Assembly (NCBI RefSeq): GCF_008634025.1
Contig: NZ_PDCM01000001.1
Span: forward strand, 614,501 to 678,500
DNA length: 64,000 nucleotides
From: Streptomyces albofaciens JCM 4342
Lineage (GTDB): Bacteria > Actinomycetota > Actinomycetes > Streptomycetales > Streptomycetaceae
Reading direction: 5' to 3'
Of this stretch, positions 32,921 through 44,726 are shown in pieces. The position numbers and the translations under genes are program-made. Under the pieces are notes generated by a model. The model ran no database searches, was not told where the DNA came from, and saw nothing but the letters and a program-made list of their open reading frames with translations. Positions within the stretch are counted from its first letter, which is position 1. Each line of letters starts with the position of its first letter.

Positions 32921-33560
32921 GGCACCACGGCTATCAGGAGCCACAGGTTGCTGCCAACAAAGGTGGTGTGCACCACACTTGACGCGTACACGGTGAATAA
33001 AAGGGACTAATCGCCGGTCGCGCGGCGGGCGGTGGCCTGTCCGGATTTCGTGATCATGTTCCTGTGCACGGCATTTACGGGCCGAAGCGGGCCCTGGGCG
33101 CACTTACCACCAACTGATCCGCCGCGCCAAGGCTTCCCGAAGGTCAAGCGTTCAAGACTGCGAGCCGCGTGGGATAGCTCACTCGTGAGTGCCCGTTATG
33201 TTCCCGTGATGCCCCTGGGGCGGGTGTGCTCGTGAACGCGGGCACGTACCGATGATCACGGGACGGTCACGACGGTCTCAGGGTGGTCACGGTGAGGCGG
33301 GCGGAGCCGTCCGGCCCAGCACCCGGCGGCGCGCTAGCAGTTGGCGGCGTCCAGCGCCAATTTGCTTGCATCCCGTACCTCTTGATAGAGGCCACCCCTC
33401 GCTGACCAGGGATTACGCCGCGAAAAATCACCTCCAGTGATCATCCGCGCGCTTCCCGTACGAAGATCGACGCTCATCGGACAGGATGACCGGCCGTCAG
33501 GTGGTGGAGATCACAAAGGCGTTGTCGCACCCCGTGTCGCAGATCACAGACCAGCGGGCA

Positions 33561-33566
33561 TAAGAT
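33561..33566 (+). promoter_or_regulatory. Probable -10 of the nuo operon
   Basis: TAAGAT, with a GTGTCG-like -35 at about 33535-33540. It predicts a start near 33573 and a leader of about 106 nt before nuoA. Confidence 0.5.
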
Positions 33567-33582
33567 GCAGGCGGTTCGGGCT

Positions 33583-33598
33583 TGTGAACTGCCTCACA
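33583..33598. promoter_or_regulatory. Rex operator-like site (ROP)
   Basis: TGTGAACTGCCTCACA has the TGTGA-N6-TCACA dyad of the Rex redox-repressor site. It lies about 10-25 nt downstream of the predicted nuo start. Rex control of nuoA-N is reported in S. coelicolor; binding here is inferred. Confidence 0.7.
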
Positions 33599-33678
33599 TA
33601 GGCGCGATCTTCGTGGGGCGGTGCGCGAGGCCGGGCGGACCGCCATCCAGTCATCGTCGACTGAAGGGAGCGAGGACG

Positions 33679-34038
33679 GTGAACGCTTACGCGCCCATCC
33701 TCGTACTGGGAGCCCTCGGGGCAGGCTTTGCGATCTTCTCTGTCGTGATGGCCACGCTCGTCGGGCCCAAGCGCTACAACCGGGCGAAGCTAGAGGCGTA
33801 CGAATGCGGAATCGAGCCGACGCCGCAGCCGGCCGGCGGCGGTCGATTTCCGATCAAGTACTACCTGACGGCCATGCTCTTCATCATTTTCGACATCGAG
33901 ATCGTCTTCCTTTACCCCTGGGCCGTCACCTTTGACGCGCTCGGGCTTTTCGGGCTCGTGGAGATGCTCCTCTTCGCGCTCACCGTCTTCGTCGCCTACG
34001 CCTACGTATGGCGTCGGGGCGGCCTGGAATGGGATTAG
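33679..34038 (+). CDS. nuoA: NADH-quinone oxidoreductase subunit A
   Basis: A 119-residue, three-helix membrane subunit. KLEAYECGIEPTPQPAGGGR carries the conserved Cys loop, and YYLTAMLFIIFDIEIVFLYP the conserved acidic helix of NuoA. It forms part of the quinone-site entrance with NuoH and NuoJ. The GTG at 33679 has GGGAGCGAGG upstream. First gene of the operon, 9 bp before nuoB. Confidence 0.97.
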   Translation: MNAYAPILVLGALGAGFAIFSVVMATLVGPKRYNRAKLEAYECGIEPTPQPAGGGRFPIKYYLTAMLFIIFDIEIVFLYPWAVTFDALGLFGLVEMLLFALTVFVAYAYVWRRGGLEWD

Positions 34039-34047
34039 GAGCCATCA

Positions 34048-34602
34048 ATGGGACTTGAAGAGAAACTGCCCAGCGGCTTTCTGCTCTCCACCGTCGAGCA
34101 GGCCGCGGGATGGGTGCGCAAGTCGTCGGTCTTCCCCGCCACCTTCGGCCTCGCCTGCTGCGCCATCGAGATGATGACGACCGGTGCCGGCCGCTACGAC
34201 CTCGCCCGCTTCGGCATGGAGGTCTTCCGCGGCTCGCCGCGCCAGGCGGACCTGATGATCGTGGCCGGCCGGGTGAGCCAGAAGATGGCGCCCGTGCTGC
34301 GGCAGGTCTACGACCAGATGCCGAACCCGAAATGGGTCATCTCGATGGGCGTGTGCGCCTCGTCGGGCGGCATGTTCAACAACTACGCGATCGTCCAGGG
34401 CGTCGACCACATCGTCCCGGTGGACATCTACCTGCCCGGCTGCCCGCCGCGTCCCGAAATGCTGATGGACGCCATCCTCAAGCTGCACCAGAAGATCCAG
34501 AGCTCCAAGCTCGGCGTCAACCAGCGGCAGGCGGCCCGCGAGGCGGAGGAAGCGGCGCTCAAGGCGCTCCCGACGATCGAGATGAAGGGGCTGCTGCGGT
34601 GA
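34048..34602 (+). CDS. nuoB: NADH-quinone oxidoreductase subunit B
   Basis: A 184-residue peripheral-arm subunit holding cluster N2, the last Fe-S cluster before quinone. The ligands are visible: the vicinal pair in [19 protein letters not shown] and [10 protein letters not shown]. Length is normal, with a short C-terminal helical extension. Its stop overlaps the nuoC start by 4 nt (GTGA). Confidence 0.97.
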   Translation: MGLEEKLPSGFLLSTVEQAAGWVRKSSVFPATFGLACCAIEMMTTGAGRYDLARFGMEVFRGSPRQADLMIVAGRVSQKMAPVLRQVYDQMPNPKWVISMGVCASSGGMFNNYAIVQGVDHIVPVDIYLPGCPPRPEMLMDAILKLHQKIQSSKLGVNQRQAAREAEEAALKALPTIEMKGLLR

Positions 34603-35426
34603 GCGACGGCACCAAGGGCACCGGCGGCCCCGAGGGAACCGGCGGCAGCGGTGGCACCAACGGCACTGGCGGTGTCAACGCGCCCGGCGGAACCAAGGGG
34701 CCCAACGGGGTCAACCCGGACCAGGACCTGAACGCGCAGAACCTCCCCGGCCAGCGCGGCGACCACGGCGAGGTCATCGACACCCGCCGCGGCATGTTCG
34801 GCGCCGGCGACGGCGGCGACACCTCCGGCTACGGCGGGCTCGTACGGTCCGTACGGATGCCGGGCGCCACGTCCCGCCCGTACGGCGGCTGGTTCGACGA
34901 GGTCGCGGACGAACTCGAAGGCGCGCTGGAGGAACAGGGACTGGTCCCCGAGAACGTCATCGAGAAGACGGTCGTGGACCGCGGCGAGCTGACCTTCCAC
35001 ATCGAGCGGGAGTACCTGCCGGTGGTCGCCAGGACCCTGCGCGACGACCCGGCGCTGCGCTTCGAGCTGTGCACCGGCGTCAGCGGCGTGCACTTCCCCG
35101 GCGACAAGGGCCGCGAGCTGCACGCCGTCTACCACCTGCGCTCGATCACCCACAACCGGCTGATCCGCCTGGAGGTGTCGGCCCCGGACGCCGACCCGCA
35201 CGTGCCGTCCATCGTCGCGGTCTACCCGACCAACGACTGGCACGAGCGCGAGGCGTACGACTTCTTCGGCCTGGTCTTCGACGGCCACCCGGCGCTCACC
35301 CGGATCATGATGCCGGACGACTGGCAGGGCTTCCCGCAGCGCAAGGACTACCCGCTCGGCGGCATTCCCGTCGAGTACAAGGGCGCCCAGATCCCGGCTC
35401 CCGACCAGCGGAGGTCGTACACCTGA
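34599..35426 (+). CDS. nuoC: NADH-quinone oxidoreductase subunit C
   Basis: A 275-residue, 30-kDa-type subunit. The first 75 residues are Gly/Thr/Asn-rich and likely disordered, an actinobacterial extension. The domain proper ends with [20 protein letters not shown] and [15 protein letters not shown], the signature of NuoC. Separate from NuoD, unlike the E. coli fusion. GTG start overlapping nuoB; its TGA overlaps the nuoD ATG by 1 nt. Confidence 0.96.
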   Translation: MSDGTKGTGGPEGTGGSGGTNGTGGVNAPGGTKGPNGVNPDQDLNAQNLPGQRGDHGEVIDTRRGMFGAGDGGDTSGYGGLVRSVRMPGATSRPYGGWFDEVADELEGALEEQGLVPENVIEKTVVDRGELTFHIEREYLPVVARTLRDDPALRFELCTGVSGVHFPGDKGRELHAVYHLRSITHNRLIRLEVSAPDADPHVPSIVAVYPTNDWHEREAYDFFGLVFDGHPALTRIMMPDDWQGFPQRKDYPLGGIPVEYKGAQIPAPDQRRSYT

Positions 35427-36748
35427 TGTCCACCAGCCATGCGACCCCTCGGGAGACCACCGAGGGCACCGTCTACACGGTCACCGGCGGCGACTGGGAC
35501 GAGATCGCGGCCGCCGCGGCCCGTACGGACGACGAGCGGATCGTCGTCAACATGGGCCCCCAGCACCCCTCCACCCACGGCGTGCTGCGGCTGATCCTGG
35601 AGATCGACGGGGAGACCGTCACCGAGGCCCGCTGCGGCATCGGCTACCTGCACACGGGCATCGAGAAGAACCTCGAATTCCGCACGTGGACGCAGGGCAC
35701 CACCTTCGTCACCCGGATGGATTACCTGACGCCGTTCTTCAACGAGACGGCGTACTGCCTGGCCGTGGAGAAGCTGCTCGGCATCACCGACGAGGTGCCG
35801 GACCGGGCGTCCGTCATCCGCGTGATGCTGATGGAGCTGAACCGGCTCTCCTCCCACCTGGTGGCCATCGCCACCGGCGGCATGGAGCTGGGCGCCACCA
35901 CGATCATGATCTACGGGTTCCGGGACCGGGAGCTGATCCTGGACATCTACGAGCTGATCACCGGGCTGCGGATGAACCACGCGTACATCCGGCCCGGCGG
36001 GCTCGCCCAGGACCTGCCGCCGGGAGCGGTCGACCAGGTGCGCGAATTCGTGAAGAAGATGCGCAAGAACCTGCCCGAATACGACAAGCTCGCCACCGGC
36101 AACCCGGTCTTCAAGGGCCGGATGCAGGACATCGGCTACCTGGACCTGGCCGGCTGTCTGGCCACCGGCGCCACCGGACCGGTGCTGCGCTCCGCCGGGC
36201 TCCCGCACGACCTGCGCAAGACCCAGCCGTACTGCGGATACGAGCACTACGACTTCGAGGTGCCGACCGCCGACACCTGCGACGCCTACGGGCGCTTCCT
36301 GATCCGCCTGGAGGAGATGCGCCAGTCGCTGCGCATCGTCGAACAGTGCCTGGACCGGCTCGCGCCGGGGCCGGTGATGGTCGCCGACAAGAAGATCGCC
36401 TGGCCCGCCCAGCTGGCGCTCGGTCCCGACGGGCTGGGCAACTCGCTCGACCACATCAAGAAGATCATGGGAACCTCGATGGAGGCCCTGATCCACCACT
36501 TCAAGCTGGTGACGGAGGGTTTCCGGGTGCCGCCGGGCCAGGCGTACGCGGCCGTGGAGTCCGCCAAGGGCGAGCTGGGCGTGCACGCCGTCAGCGACGG
36601 CGGGACCCGCCCGTACCGGGTGCACTTCCGCGACCCGTCCTTCACCAACCTCCAGGCCATGGCGGCGATGTGCGAGGGCGGCCAGGTGGCCGACGTCATC
36701 GTCGCCGTCGCGTCCATCGACCCCGTGATGGGAGGCGTCGACCGGTGA
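35426..36748 (+). CDS. nuoD: NADH-quinone oxidoreductase subunit D
   Basis: A 440-residue, 49-kDa-type subunit derived from [NiFe]-hydrogenase large subunits. [20 protein letters not shown] near the N-terminus, [14 protein letters not shown] and the terminal [12 protein letters not shown] are diagnostic; the HPSTHG loop lines the quinone pocket. GGAGG lies before the ATG inside nuoC. The stop overlaps nuoE. Confidence 0.97.
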   Translation: MSTSHATPRETTEGTVYTVTGGDWDEIAAAAARTDDERIVVNMGPQHPSTHGVLRLILEIDGETVTEARCGIGYLHTGIEKNLEFRTWTQGTTFVTRMDYLTPFFNETAYCLAVEKLLGITDEVPDRASVIRVMLMELNRLSSHLVAIATGGMELGATTIMIYGFRDRELILDIYELITGLRMNHAYIRPGGLAQDLPPGAVDQVREFVKKMRKNLPEYDKLATGNPVFKGRMQDIGYLDLAGCLATGATGPVLRSAGLPHDLRKTQPYCGYEHYDFEVPTADTCDAYGRFLIRLEEMRQSLRIVEQCLDRLAPGPVMVADKKIAWPAQLALGPDGLGNSLDHIKKIMGTSMEALIHHFKLVTEGFRVPPGQAYAAVESAKGELGVHAVSDGGTRPYRVHFRDPSFTNLQAMAAMCEGGQVADVIVAVASIDPVMGGVDR

Positions 36749-37667
36749 CAGACGTCAGCTTGGGGATGCCGCAGCTCCCCGCCCCCGACTATCCGGCCGA
36801 GGTCAGGGCCCGGCTCGAAGCGGACGCCAAGGAGGTGATCGCCCGCTACCCCGGCTCGCGGTCCGCGCTGCTGCCGCTGCTGCACCTCGTCCAGGCCGAG
36901 GAGGGGCACGTCACCCGTACGGGCATCCGCTTCTGCGCGGAGCTGCTGGACCTGACCACGGCCGAGGTCACCGCGGTCGCCACCTTCTACTCCATGTACC
37001 GGCGCGGGCCGAGCGGGGACTACCAGGTGGGGGTGTGCACCAACACCCTGTGCGCGGTCATGGGCGGCGACGCGATCTTCGAGACGCTCCAGAAGCACCT
37101 GGGCGTGGGCAACGGCGGGACCACCGAGGACGGCAAGGTCACGCTGGAGCACATCGAGTGCAACGCGGCCTGCGACTTCGCGCCGGTCGTGATGGTCAAC
37201 TGGGAGTTCTTCGACAACCAGACGCCGGAGAGCGCGAAGCGGCTGGTGGACGACCTGCGGGCGGGGCGGACCGTCGAGCCGACCCGGGGCGCGCCGCTGT
37301 GCACGTACAAGGAAACGGCCCGCATCCTCGCCGGGTTCCCTGATCCGCGCCCCGGCGCGGTCGAGGCCACCGGCGGGGCCGGGCCCGCGTCGCTGGTGGG
37401 GCTGCGGCTGGCCAAGGGCGAGGCCGTACCGGGCGCGGGGTCCGCCGACCATGTCGTACCGCAGCGGGGCGCGGTGCCGGCCGAGGGCGAGGGCGAGGCC
37501 GCCGGGCGGGCGCCGGGCGAGGCACCGGCCACCCACCCCAGCTCGCACGACGCGCCCCGCGAGACCTCGGCCAGCGATCCTGCCCACCCGTCTCCCGCCG
37601 CCCCGGACGGAGGGGCTTCGCCCCGCGGTGACAGTGCATCAGGCCCGACCGCCGAGGAGGGGGAGTG

Positions 37668-37668
<1 letters not shown>
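36745..37668 (+). CDS. nuoE: NADH-quinone oxidoreductase subunit E
   Basis: A 307-residue, 24-kDa-type subunit. The [2Fe-2S] ligands are in [12 protein letters not shown] and [13 protein letters not shown], inside a thioredoxin-like domain after a helical bundle. Residues about 195-307 are an extra Ala/Pro/Gly/Glu-rich, presumably disordered tail not needed for the fold. GTG start overlapping nuoD by GTGA. Confidence 0.96.
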
Positions 37669-39019
<1,351 letters not shown>

Positions 39020-39023
<4 letters not shown>

Positions 39024-41539
39024 CGGTCACCAGCGACGCCCCCGCCGGGGGCGGCGAGGCGGCCATCCCGCCCGAAGACCTGGTCACGCTGACGATCGAC
39101 GGCATCGAGATCTCCGTCCCCAAGGGGACGCTGGTCATCCGGGCCGCCGAACTCCTCGGCATCGAGATCCCGCGCTTTTGCGACCACCCGCTGCTGGACC
39201 CGGCCGGCGCCTGCCGCCAGTGCATCGTGGAGGTGGAGGGCCAGCGCAAGCCGATGGCCTCCTGCACCATCACCTGCACCGACGGCATGGTGGTCAAGTC
39301 GCAGCTCACCTCCCCGGTCGCGGAGAAGGCGCAGCGCGGCGTGATGGAGCTGCTGCTGATCAACCACCCGCTGGACTGCCCGGTCTGCGACAAGGGCGGC
39401 GAGTGCCCGCTGCAGAACCAGGCCATGTCCGCCGGGCAGGCCGACACCCGCTTCGAGGGGAAGAAGCGCACCTTCGCCAAGCCGGTGCCGATCTCGAAGC
39501 AGGTGCTGCTGGACCGCGAGCGGTGCGTGCTGTGCGCCCGCTGCACCCGCTTCTCCCACCAGATCGCCGGCGACCCGATGATCGAACTGATCGAGCGGGG
39601 CGCGCTCCAGCAGGTCGGTACGGGCGAGGGCGACCCGTTCGAGTCGTACTTCTCCGGCAACACCATCCAGATCTGCCCGGTCGGCGCGCTCACCTCGGCC
39701 GCCTACCGCTTCCGGTCGCGCCCCTTCGACCTGGTCTCCTCGCCGGGCACCTGCGAGCACTGCGCGGGCGGCTGCGCGATCCGTACGGACCACCGGCGCG
39801 GCAAGGTCATGCGGCGGCTGGCCGCGGAGGACCCCGAGGTCAACGAGGAGTGGATCTGCGACAAGGGGCGCTTCGCCTTCCGGTACGCGCAGCAGCGCGA
39901 CCGGCTGGAGCACCCGTTGGTGCGGGACGCCGAGACCGGCGAACTGATCAGGGCGAGCTGGCCGGAGGCCCTGGAGGCGGCGGCGCGCGGGCTGGGCGCC
40001 GCCAAGGGCCGTACGGGCGTGCTGACCGGCGGCCGGCTGACCGTCGAGGACGCGTACGCCTACGCCAAGTTCGCGCGGGTCGCCCTGGACACGAACGACA
40101 TCGACTTCCGGGCGCGCGCGCACAGCGCGGAGGAGGCCGACTTCCTGGCGGCGCGGGTCGCCGGGCGGGGGCGGGACCTGGGCGGCGCGTCCCTCACGTA
40201 CGCGGACCTGGAGAAGGCACCGGCCGTCCTGCTCGCCGGGATCGAGGCGGAGGAGGAGGCGCCCGGCGTCTTCCTGCGGCTGCGCAAGGCGTACCGCAAG
40301 CACGGGCAGCGCACCTTCGGGCTCGCCTCCCACGCGACGCGCGGGCTGGTCAAGGCGGGCGGCACGCTGCTGCCCGCCGCGCCCGGCACGGAGACGGAGT
40401 GGCTGGACGCGCTGGCCGGTGGCGTCGGACTGGAGGGCGCGGGGCGGACTGCCGCCGAGGCGCTGCGCGCCGACGGCTCGGTGATCGTGGTGGGCGAGCG
40501 GCTGGCGGTGGTGCCGGGCGCGCTGACGGCGGCGATCCGGGCCGCCACCGCCACCGGCGCCCGGCTCGTATGGATTCCGCGGCGGGCCGGTGAGCGGGGC
40601 GCCCTGGAGGCGGGCGCGCTGCCGGGGCTGCTGCCGGGCGGGCGCCCGGCCACCGACCCGCGGGCCCGCGAGGAGGTCGCCGCCGCCTGGGGCGTCGCCG
40701 ACCTGCCGCAGCGGCACGGCCGGGACACCGGCCAGATCGTCGCGGCGGCGGCCGCCGGGGAGCTGAGCGCCCTGCTGGTGGCGGGCGTCGATCCGGCGGA
40801 CCTGCCGGACCCGGCGCGGGCCCTGGAGGCGCTGGACTCGGTGGGCTTCCTGGTGAGTCTGGAGCAGCGGTCCTCGGCCGTCACGGAGCGGGCGGACGTG
40901 GTCCTTCCGGTCGCGGCGGTCGTGGAGAAGTCCGGCACGTTCCTCAACTGGGAGGGCCGCGCCCGGCCGTTCGAGGCCGCTCTCAAGCCCGACCAGATGA
41001 CGCGCCGGCACCTGCTGCCGGACGCCCGGGTGCTGCACATGCTCGCCGACGCCATGGACGTCCACCTGGCGCTGCCCGACGTACGGGCCGTGCGCAGGGA
41101 GCTGACCGCGCTGGGGACATGGGACGGCACGTACGCGTCCGATCCCCTGGAGCCAGGGCGTGCGCTGCCCCGCCCGGAGCCCGGCGAGGCCGTGCTGGCC
41201 GGCCACAAACTGCTCCTCGACAAGGGGCGGATGCAGGAGGGCGACGAGGCGCTGGCCGGCACGCGGCACGCGGCCGTGGCCCGGATGTCGCAGGCCACCG
41301 CCGAGGAGACCGGCGTCAAGGACGGTGACCTGCTGGCGGTCACCGGGCCCCGCGGGTCCGTACGGCTGCCGCTGGCGGTCACGCAGATGCCCGACCGGGT
41401 GGTGTGGCTACCGCTGAACTCGGTGGGCGGCGGGGCCGTCGCCGACACGGGCGCACGGCCCGGGGAGTTGGTCAAGGTCGCGGCCGTGGCCGGGGCGGCT
41501 TCCGGCACGTCCGGCCCGGTCGAGGAGGTGGACGCATGA
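39020..41539 (+). CDS. nuoG: NADH-quinone oxidoreductase subunit G
   Basis: An 839-residue, 75-kDa-type subunit. The N-terminal ferredoxin fold has [20 protein letters not shown] ([2Fe-2S]) and [19 protein letters not shown]; then [10 protein letters not shown] and IQICPVGAL ([4Fe-4S] pair), and [10 protein letters not shown] for the additional cluster of the molybdopterin-oxidoreductase-like domain, which makes up the remainder. It relays electrons from NuoF to NuoI. ATGA overlap with nuoF. Confidence 0.96.
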
Positions 41540-42915
41540 CGCGGGAACTGGCCCTGACCGGCCTGCCGCTGGCCCAGGAAGACCTGTCGATGTTCGGCCG
41601 CGACCCGTGGTGGCTGATCGTGATCAAGGCGGTCTTCTGCTTCGCGTTCCTGATGCTGACCGTGCTGTTCTCCATCGTCTGGGAGCGCAAGGTCGTCGCC
41701 TGGATGCAGCTGCGCATCGGGCCCAACCGGCACGGCCCCTGGGGCATGCTCCAGTCCCTCGCGGACGGCATCAAGCTGATGCTCAAGGAGGACCTGGTCG
41801 TCAAGCGGGCCGACAAGGCGGTGTACGTGCTCGCGCCGGTCGTGGCGGCCGTACCGGCCTTCATGGCCGTCGCGGTGATCCCCTTCGGCCCGGCCGGCAA
41901 CGAGATCTCGGTCTTCGGGCACCGTACGGCGATGCAGCTGACCGACCTGCCGATCGGCGTGCTGTACATCCTCGCCACCGCCTCCGTCGGCATCTACGGC
42001 ATCGTGCTGGCGGGCTGGTCCTCCGGCTCGACGTACCCGCTGCTCGGCGGCCTGCGCTCGTGCGCGCAGATGGTCTCCTACGAGATCGCGATGGGCCTGT
42101 CCTTCGCGTCGGTCTTCCTGTACTCCGGGTCGATGTCGACGTCCACGATCGTGGAGTCCCAGCAGGACAAGTGGTACGTCCTGCTGCTCCCGGTCTCCTT
42201 CATCATCTACATCGTCGCCATGGTGGGCGAGACCAACCGCGCGCCGTTCGACATGCCGGAGTCCGAGGGCGACCTGGTCGGCGGCTTCAACACCGAGTAC
42301 TCGTCCATCAAGTTCGCGATGTTCATGCTCGCCGAGTACATCAACATGGTGACCGTCTCGTCGGTCGCGGTGACGCTCTTCCTGGGCGGCTGGAAGGCTC
42401 CGTACCCGGTCAGCAGCTTCTGGGAAGGCGCCAACCACGGCTGGTGGCCGCTGCTGTGGTTCGTCATCAAGGTGCAGCTGCTGCTGTTCTTCTTCATCTG
42501 GCTGCGCGGCACGCTGCCGCGCGTGCGCTACGACCAGTTCATGAAGCTGGGCTGGAAGGTCCTCATCCCGGTCTCACTGGTGTGGCTGATGCTGGTCGCG
42601 ACCGTACGGGCCCTGCGGAACGAGGGCTACGACTTCCAGCGGATCGTGATGTACGTGGCCGGCGCGGCCATCGCCGTGCTGCTGATCTCGCTCGTCGCGG
42701 ACTTCTTCCGGCGGGGCGAGAAGGAGGAGCCGGCCGAGGAGCCGGCCTTCGACCCGATGGCGGGCGGCTTCCCCGTACCACCGCTGCCCGGACAGACCCT
42801 GCCACCGGTGCCACGGCGGCGGCCGCGCCGGGAGCGCGAGCTGATTGTCAGTGGCGGGGTGGACACTGTCGGTGACCGAACTGATACGGACGGAAAGGGG
42901 GGCGACGGTGCCTGA
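41536..42915 (+). CDS. nuoH: NADH-quinone oxidoreductase subunit H
   Basis: A 459-residue membrane subunit with eight helices. [40 protein letters not shown] (acidic quinone-tunnel loop) and [20 protein letters not shown] are diagnostic. NuoH forms the quinone chamber with NuoB and NuoD. The C-terminal 70 residues are a Pro/Arg-rich extension. ATGA overlap with nuoG; the end overlaps nuoI by 8 nt. Confidence 0.97.
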   Translation: MTRELALTGLPLAQEDLSMFGRDPWWLIVIKAVFCFAFLMLTVLFSIVWERKVVAWMQLRIGPNRHGPWGMLQSLADGIKLMLKEDLVVKRADKAVYVLAPVVAAVPAFMAVAVIPFGPAGNEISVFGHRTAMQLTDLPIGVLYILATASVGIYGIVLAGWSSGSTYPLLGGLRSCAQMVSYEIAMGLSFASVFLYSGSMSTSTIVESQQDKWYVLLLPVSFIIYIVAMVGETNRAPFDMPESEGDLVGGFNTEYSSIKFAMFMLAEYINMVTVSSVAVTLFLGGWKAPYPVSSFWEGANHGWWPLLWFVIKVQLLLFFFIWLRGTLPRVRYDQFMKLGWKVLIPVSLVWLMLVATVRALRNEGYDFQRIVMYVAGAAIAVLLISLVADFFRRGEKEEPAEEPAFDPMAGGFPVPPLPGQTLPPVPRRRPRRERELIVSGGVDTVGDRTDTDGKGGDGA

Positions 42916-43555
42916 CTTCCAGAACCCGGTGGCCGGCTTCGGCGTGACCTTCAAGGCCATGTTCAAGAAGCGGCTGACCGAGCAGTATCCGGAGGAGAAG
43001 AAACCGACGGCGCCGCGCTTCCACGGCCGCCACCAGCTCAACCGGCATCCGGACGGGCTGGAGAAGTGCGTCGGCTGCGAGCTGTGCGCCTGGGCCTGCC
43101 CGGCCGACGCGATCTACGTCGAGGGCGCCGACAACACCGACGAGGAGCGCTACAGCCCCGGCGAGCGCTACGGCCGCGTCTACCAGATCAACTACCTGCG
43201 CTGCATCCTGTGCGGCCTGTGCGTCGAGGCCTGCCCCACCCGCGCGCTGACCATGACCAACGAGTACGAACTCGCCGACCGGTCCCGCGAATCGCTCATC
43301 TACACCAAGGAGGAGCTGCTCGCGGGGCTGGAGGACACCATGGTCGACACCCCGCACGCGATCTATCCGGGGATGACGGAGAAGGACTACTACCGCGGCC
43401 TGGTGACCGAGGCCGCGCCCGGGACGGTGCGGCAGGTGGCCGTGTCCAAGGGCGAGACGGCCGAGGGCGAGGGCGGCGCGGACACCGCGGCGCCGCAGGA
43501 GGCCGCGGCCACCTTCGGGCCCGACGAGCCCGCCGCGCGGGAGGTGACCCAGTGA
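42908..43555 (+). CDS. nuoI: NADH-quinone oxidoreductase subunit I
   Basis: A 215-residue, TYKY-type subunit with two [4Fe-4S] sites: [12 protein letters not shown] and [12 protein letters not shown]. It carries electrons from NuoG to NuoB. The last 60 residues are Ala/Glu-rich and variable. The GTG start at 42908 lies within the nuoH end; GTGA overlap with nuoJ. Confidence 0.96.
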   Translation: MPDFQNPVAGFGVTFKAMFKKRLTEQYPEEKKPTAPRFHGRHQLNRHPDGLEKCVGCELCAWACPADAIYVEGADNTDEERYSPGERYGRVYQINYLRCILCGLCVEACPTRALTMTNEYELADRSRESLIYTKEELLAGLEDTMVDTPHAIYPGMTEKDYYRGLVTEAAPGTVRQVAVSKGETAEGEGGADTAAPQEAAATFGPDEPAAREVTQ

Positions 43556-44418
43556 CGACGACCTCCCTGGCCGCCGACGCGTCCACCGGCGAGGCGGTGC
43601 AGTTCTGGATCCTCGGCACGGTCGCCGTGCTCGGCGCGCTGAGCACGATCCTGCTGAAGCGCGCCGTGCACAGTGCCCTGGCACTGGCCGGCACCATGAT
43701 CATCCTGGCGGTGTTCTACCTCGCCAACGGCGCCTACTTCCTGGGCATCGTGCAGATCGTCGTCTACACGGGCGCGATCATGATGCTGTTCCTCTTCGTC
43801 GTCATGCTGGTCGGCGTCACCGCGGCGGACTCCCTCAAGGAGACGCTCAAGGGCCAGCGCTGGCTGGCCGCCGCCTGCGGCCTCGGCTTCGGCATCCTGC
43901 TCATCGCCGGCATCGGCCACGCCTCGCTGCGGCACTTCAACGGCCTCGGCGAGGCCAACGCCGGAGGCAACGTCCAGGGCCTGGCGGCGCTGATCTTCAC
44001 CAAGTACGTCTTCGCCTTCGAGGTCACCGGCGCGCTGCTGATCACGGCGGCGGTCGGCGCGATGGTCCTGACGCACCGGGAGCGCACGGAGCGCGCCAGG
44101 ACGCAGCGCGAGCTGTCCGAACAGCGCATCAAGGACGGCGAGCAGGCCCACCCGTCGCCCGACCACCACCCCTCAGCGGCAGGCTCCGCCTGGCCCCTTC
44201 CCACTCCGGCTCCCGCCCCGGGTGTCTACGCCCGCCACAACGCCGTGGACGTCCCCGGCCTGCTCCCCGACGGCACCCCGTCCGAGCTGACCGTCAACCC
44301 GACGCTGCGCGGGCGCGGCCAGATCAGGGACGTCTCCGGTGAGTCGCTGGCCGAGCTGAAGGCGCTGGAGCAGCGGTCCGAAGAGTGGCTGGGCCGCAGC
44401 GAGGAGGCGAAGCGATGA
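43552..44418 (+). CDS. nuoJ: NADH-quinone oxidoreductase subunit J
   Basis: A 288-residue membrane subunit with five helices. [20 protein letters not shown], the pi-bulge helix characteristic of NuoJ, is near residue 65. After residue 180 there is a hydrophilic tail of about 105 residues ([20 protein letters not shown]), longer than in E. coli. GTG start; ATGA overlap with nuoK. Confidence 0.95.
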   Translation: MTTTSLAADASTGEAVQFWILGTVAVLGALSTILLKRAVHSALALAGTMIILAVFYLANGAYFLGIVQIVVYTGAIMMLFLFVVMLVGVTAADSLKETLKGQRWLAAACGLGFGILLIAGIGHASLRHFNGLGEANAGGNVQGLAALIFTKYVFAFEVTGALLITAAVGAMVLTHRERTERARTQRELSEQRIKDGEQAHPSPDHHPSAAGSAWPLPTPAPAPGVYARHNAVDVPGLLPDGTPSELTVNPTLRGRGQIRDVSGESLAELKALEQRSEEWLGRSEEAKR

Positions 44419-44714
44419 ACCCGGTCAACTACCTCTACCTCGCCGCCCTGTTGTTCACCATCGGCGCGGCCGGGGTGCTGATCAGGCGGAACGCCATCGT
44501 GGTGTTCATGTGCATCGAGCTGATGCTGAACGCCTGCAACCTCGCCTTCGTGGCCTTCTCGCGGATGCACGGAAACCTGGACGGACAGATCATTGCGTTC
44601 TTCACGATGGTCGTCGCCGCGGCCGAGGTCGTGGTGGGCCTGGCGATCATCGTGTCCATCTTCCGCACCCGCCACACGGCCTCGGTCGACGACGCCAGCC
44701 TGATGAAGCTGTAA
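44415..44714 (+). CDS. nuoK: NADH-quinone oxidoreductase subunit K
   Basis: A 99-residue, three-helix subunit related to Mrp[21 protein letters not shown] with the conserved helix Glu, and the late [16 protein letters not shown] with the second Glu, are the proton-path residues. Normal length. 12 bp before nuoL. Confidence 0.96.
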   Translation: MNPVNYLYLAALLFTIGAAGVLIRRNAIVVFMCIELMLNACNLAFVAFSRMHGNLDGQIIAFFTMVVAAAEVVVGLAIIVSIFRTRHTASVDDASLMKL

Positions 44715-44726
44715 GGGGTCGTAAAC

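Larger units (their letters stand above)
32921..33678. other. 758-bp divergent regulatory region, NlpC/P60 and nuoA
   Basis: No coding frame is supported. On the nuoA side are the promoter and Rex-type site listed separately, plus two copies of AGATCACA at 33507-33514 and 33541-33548. On the NlpC side, GTGGTG-TG-CACCAC (32963-32976) is a dyad near the leader end and CTCAC-TC-GTGAG lies near 33178-33189. The NlpC leader may be several hundred nucleotides long, as for other actinobacterial cell-wall hydrolase genes. Confidence 0.6.

Noticed and set aside
32921..33560. c-di-AMP (ydaO-type) riboswitch upstream of NlpC/P60
   Set aside because: Expected from gene context, but I could not find the conserved core segments on the minus strand.
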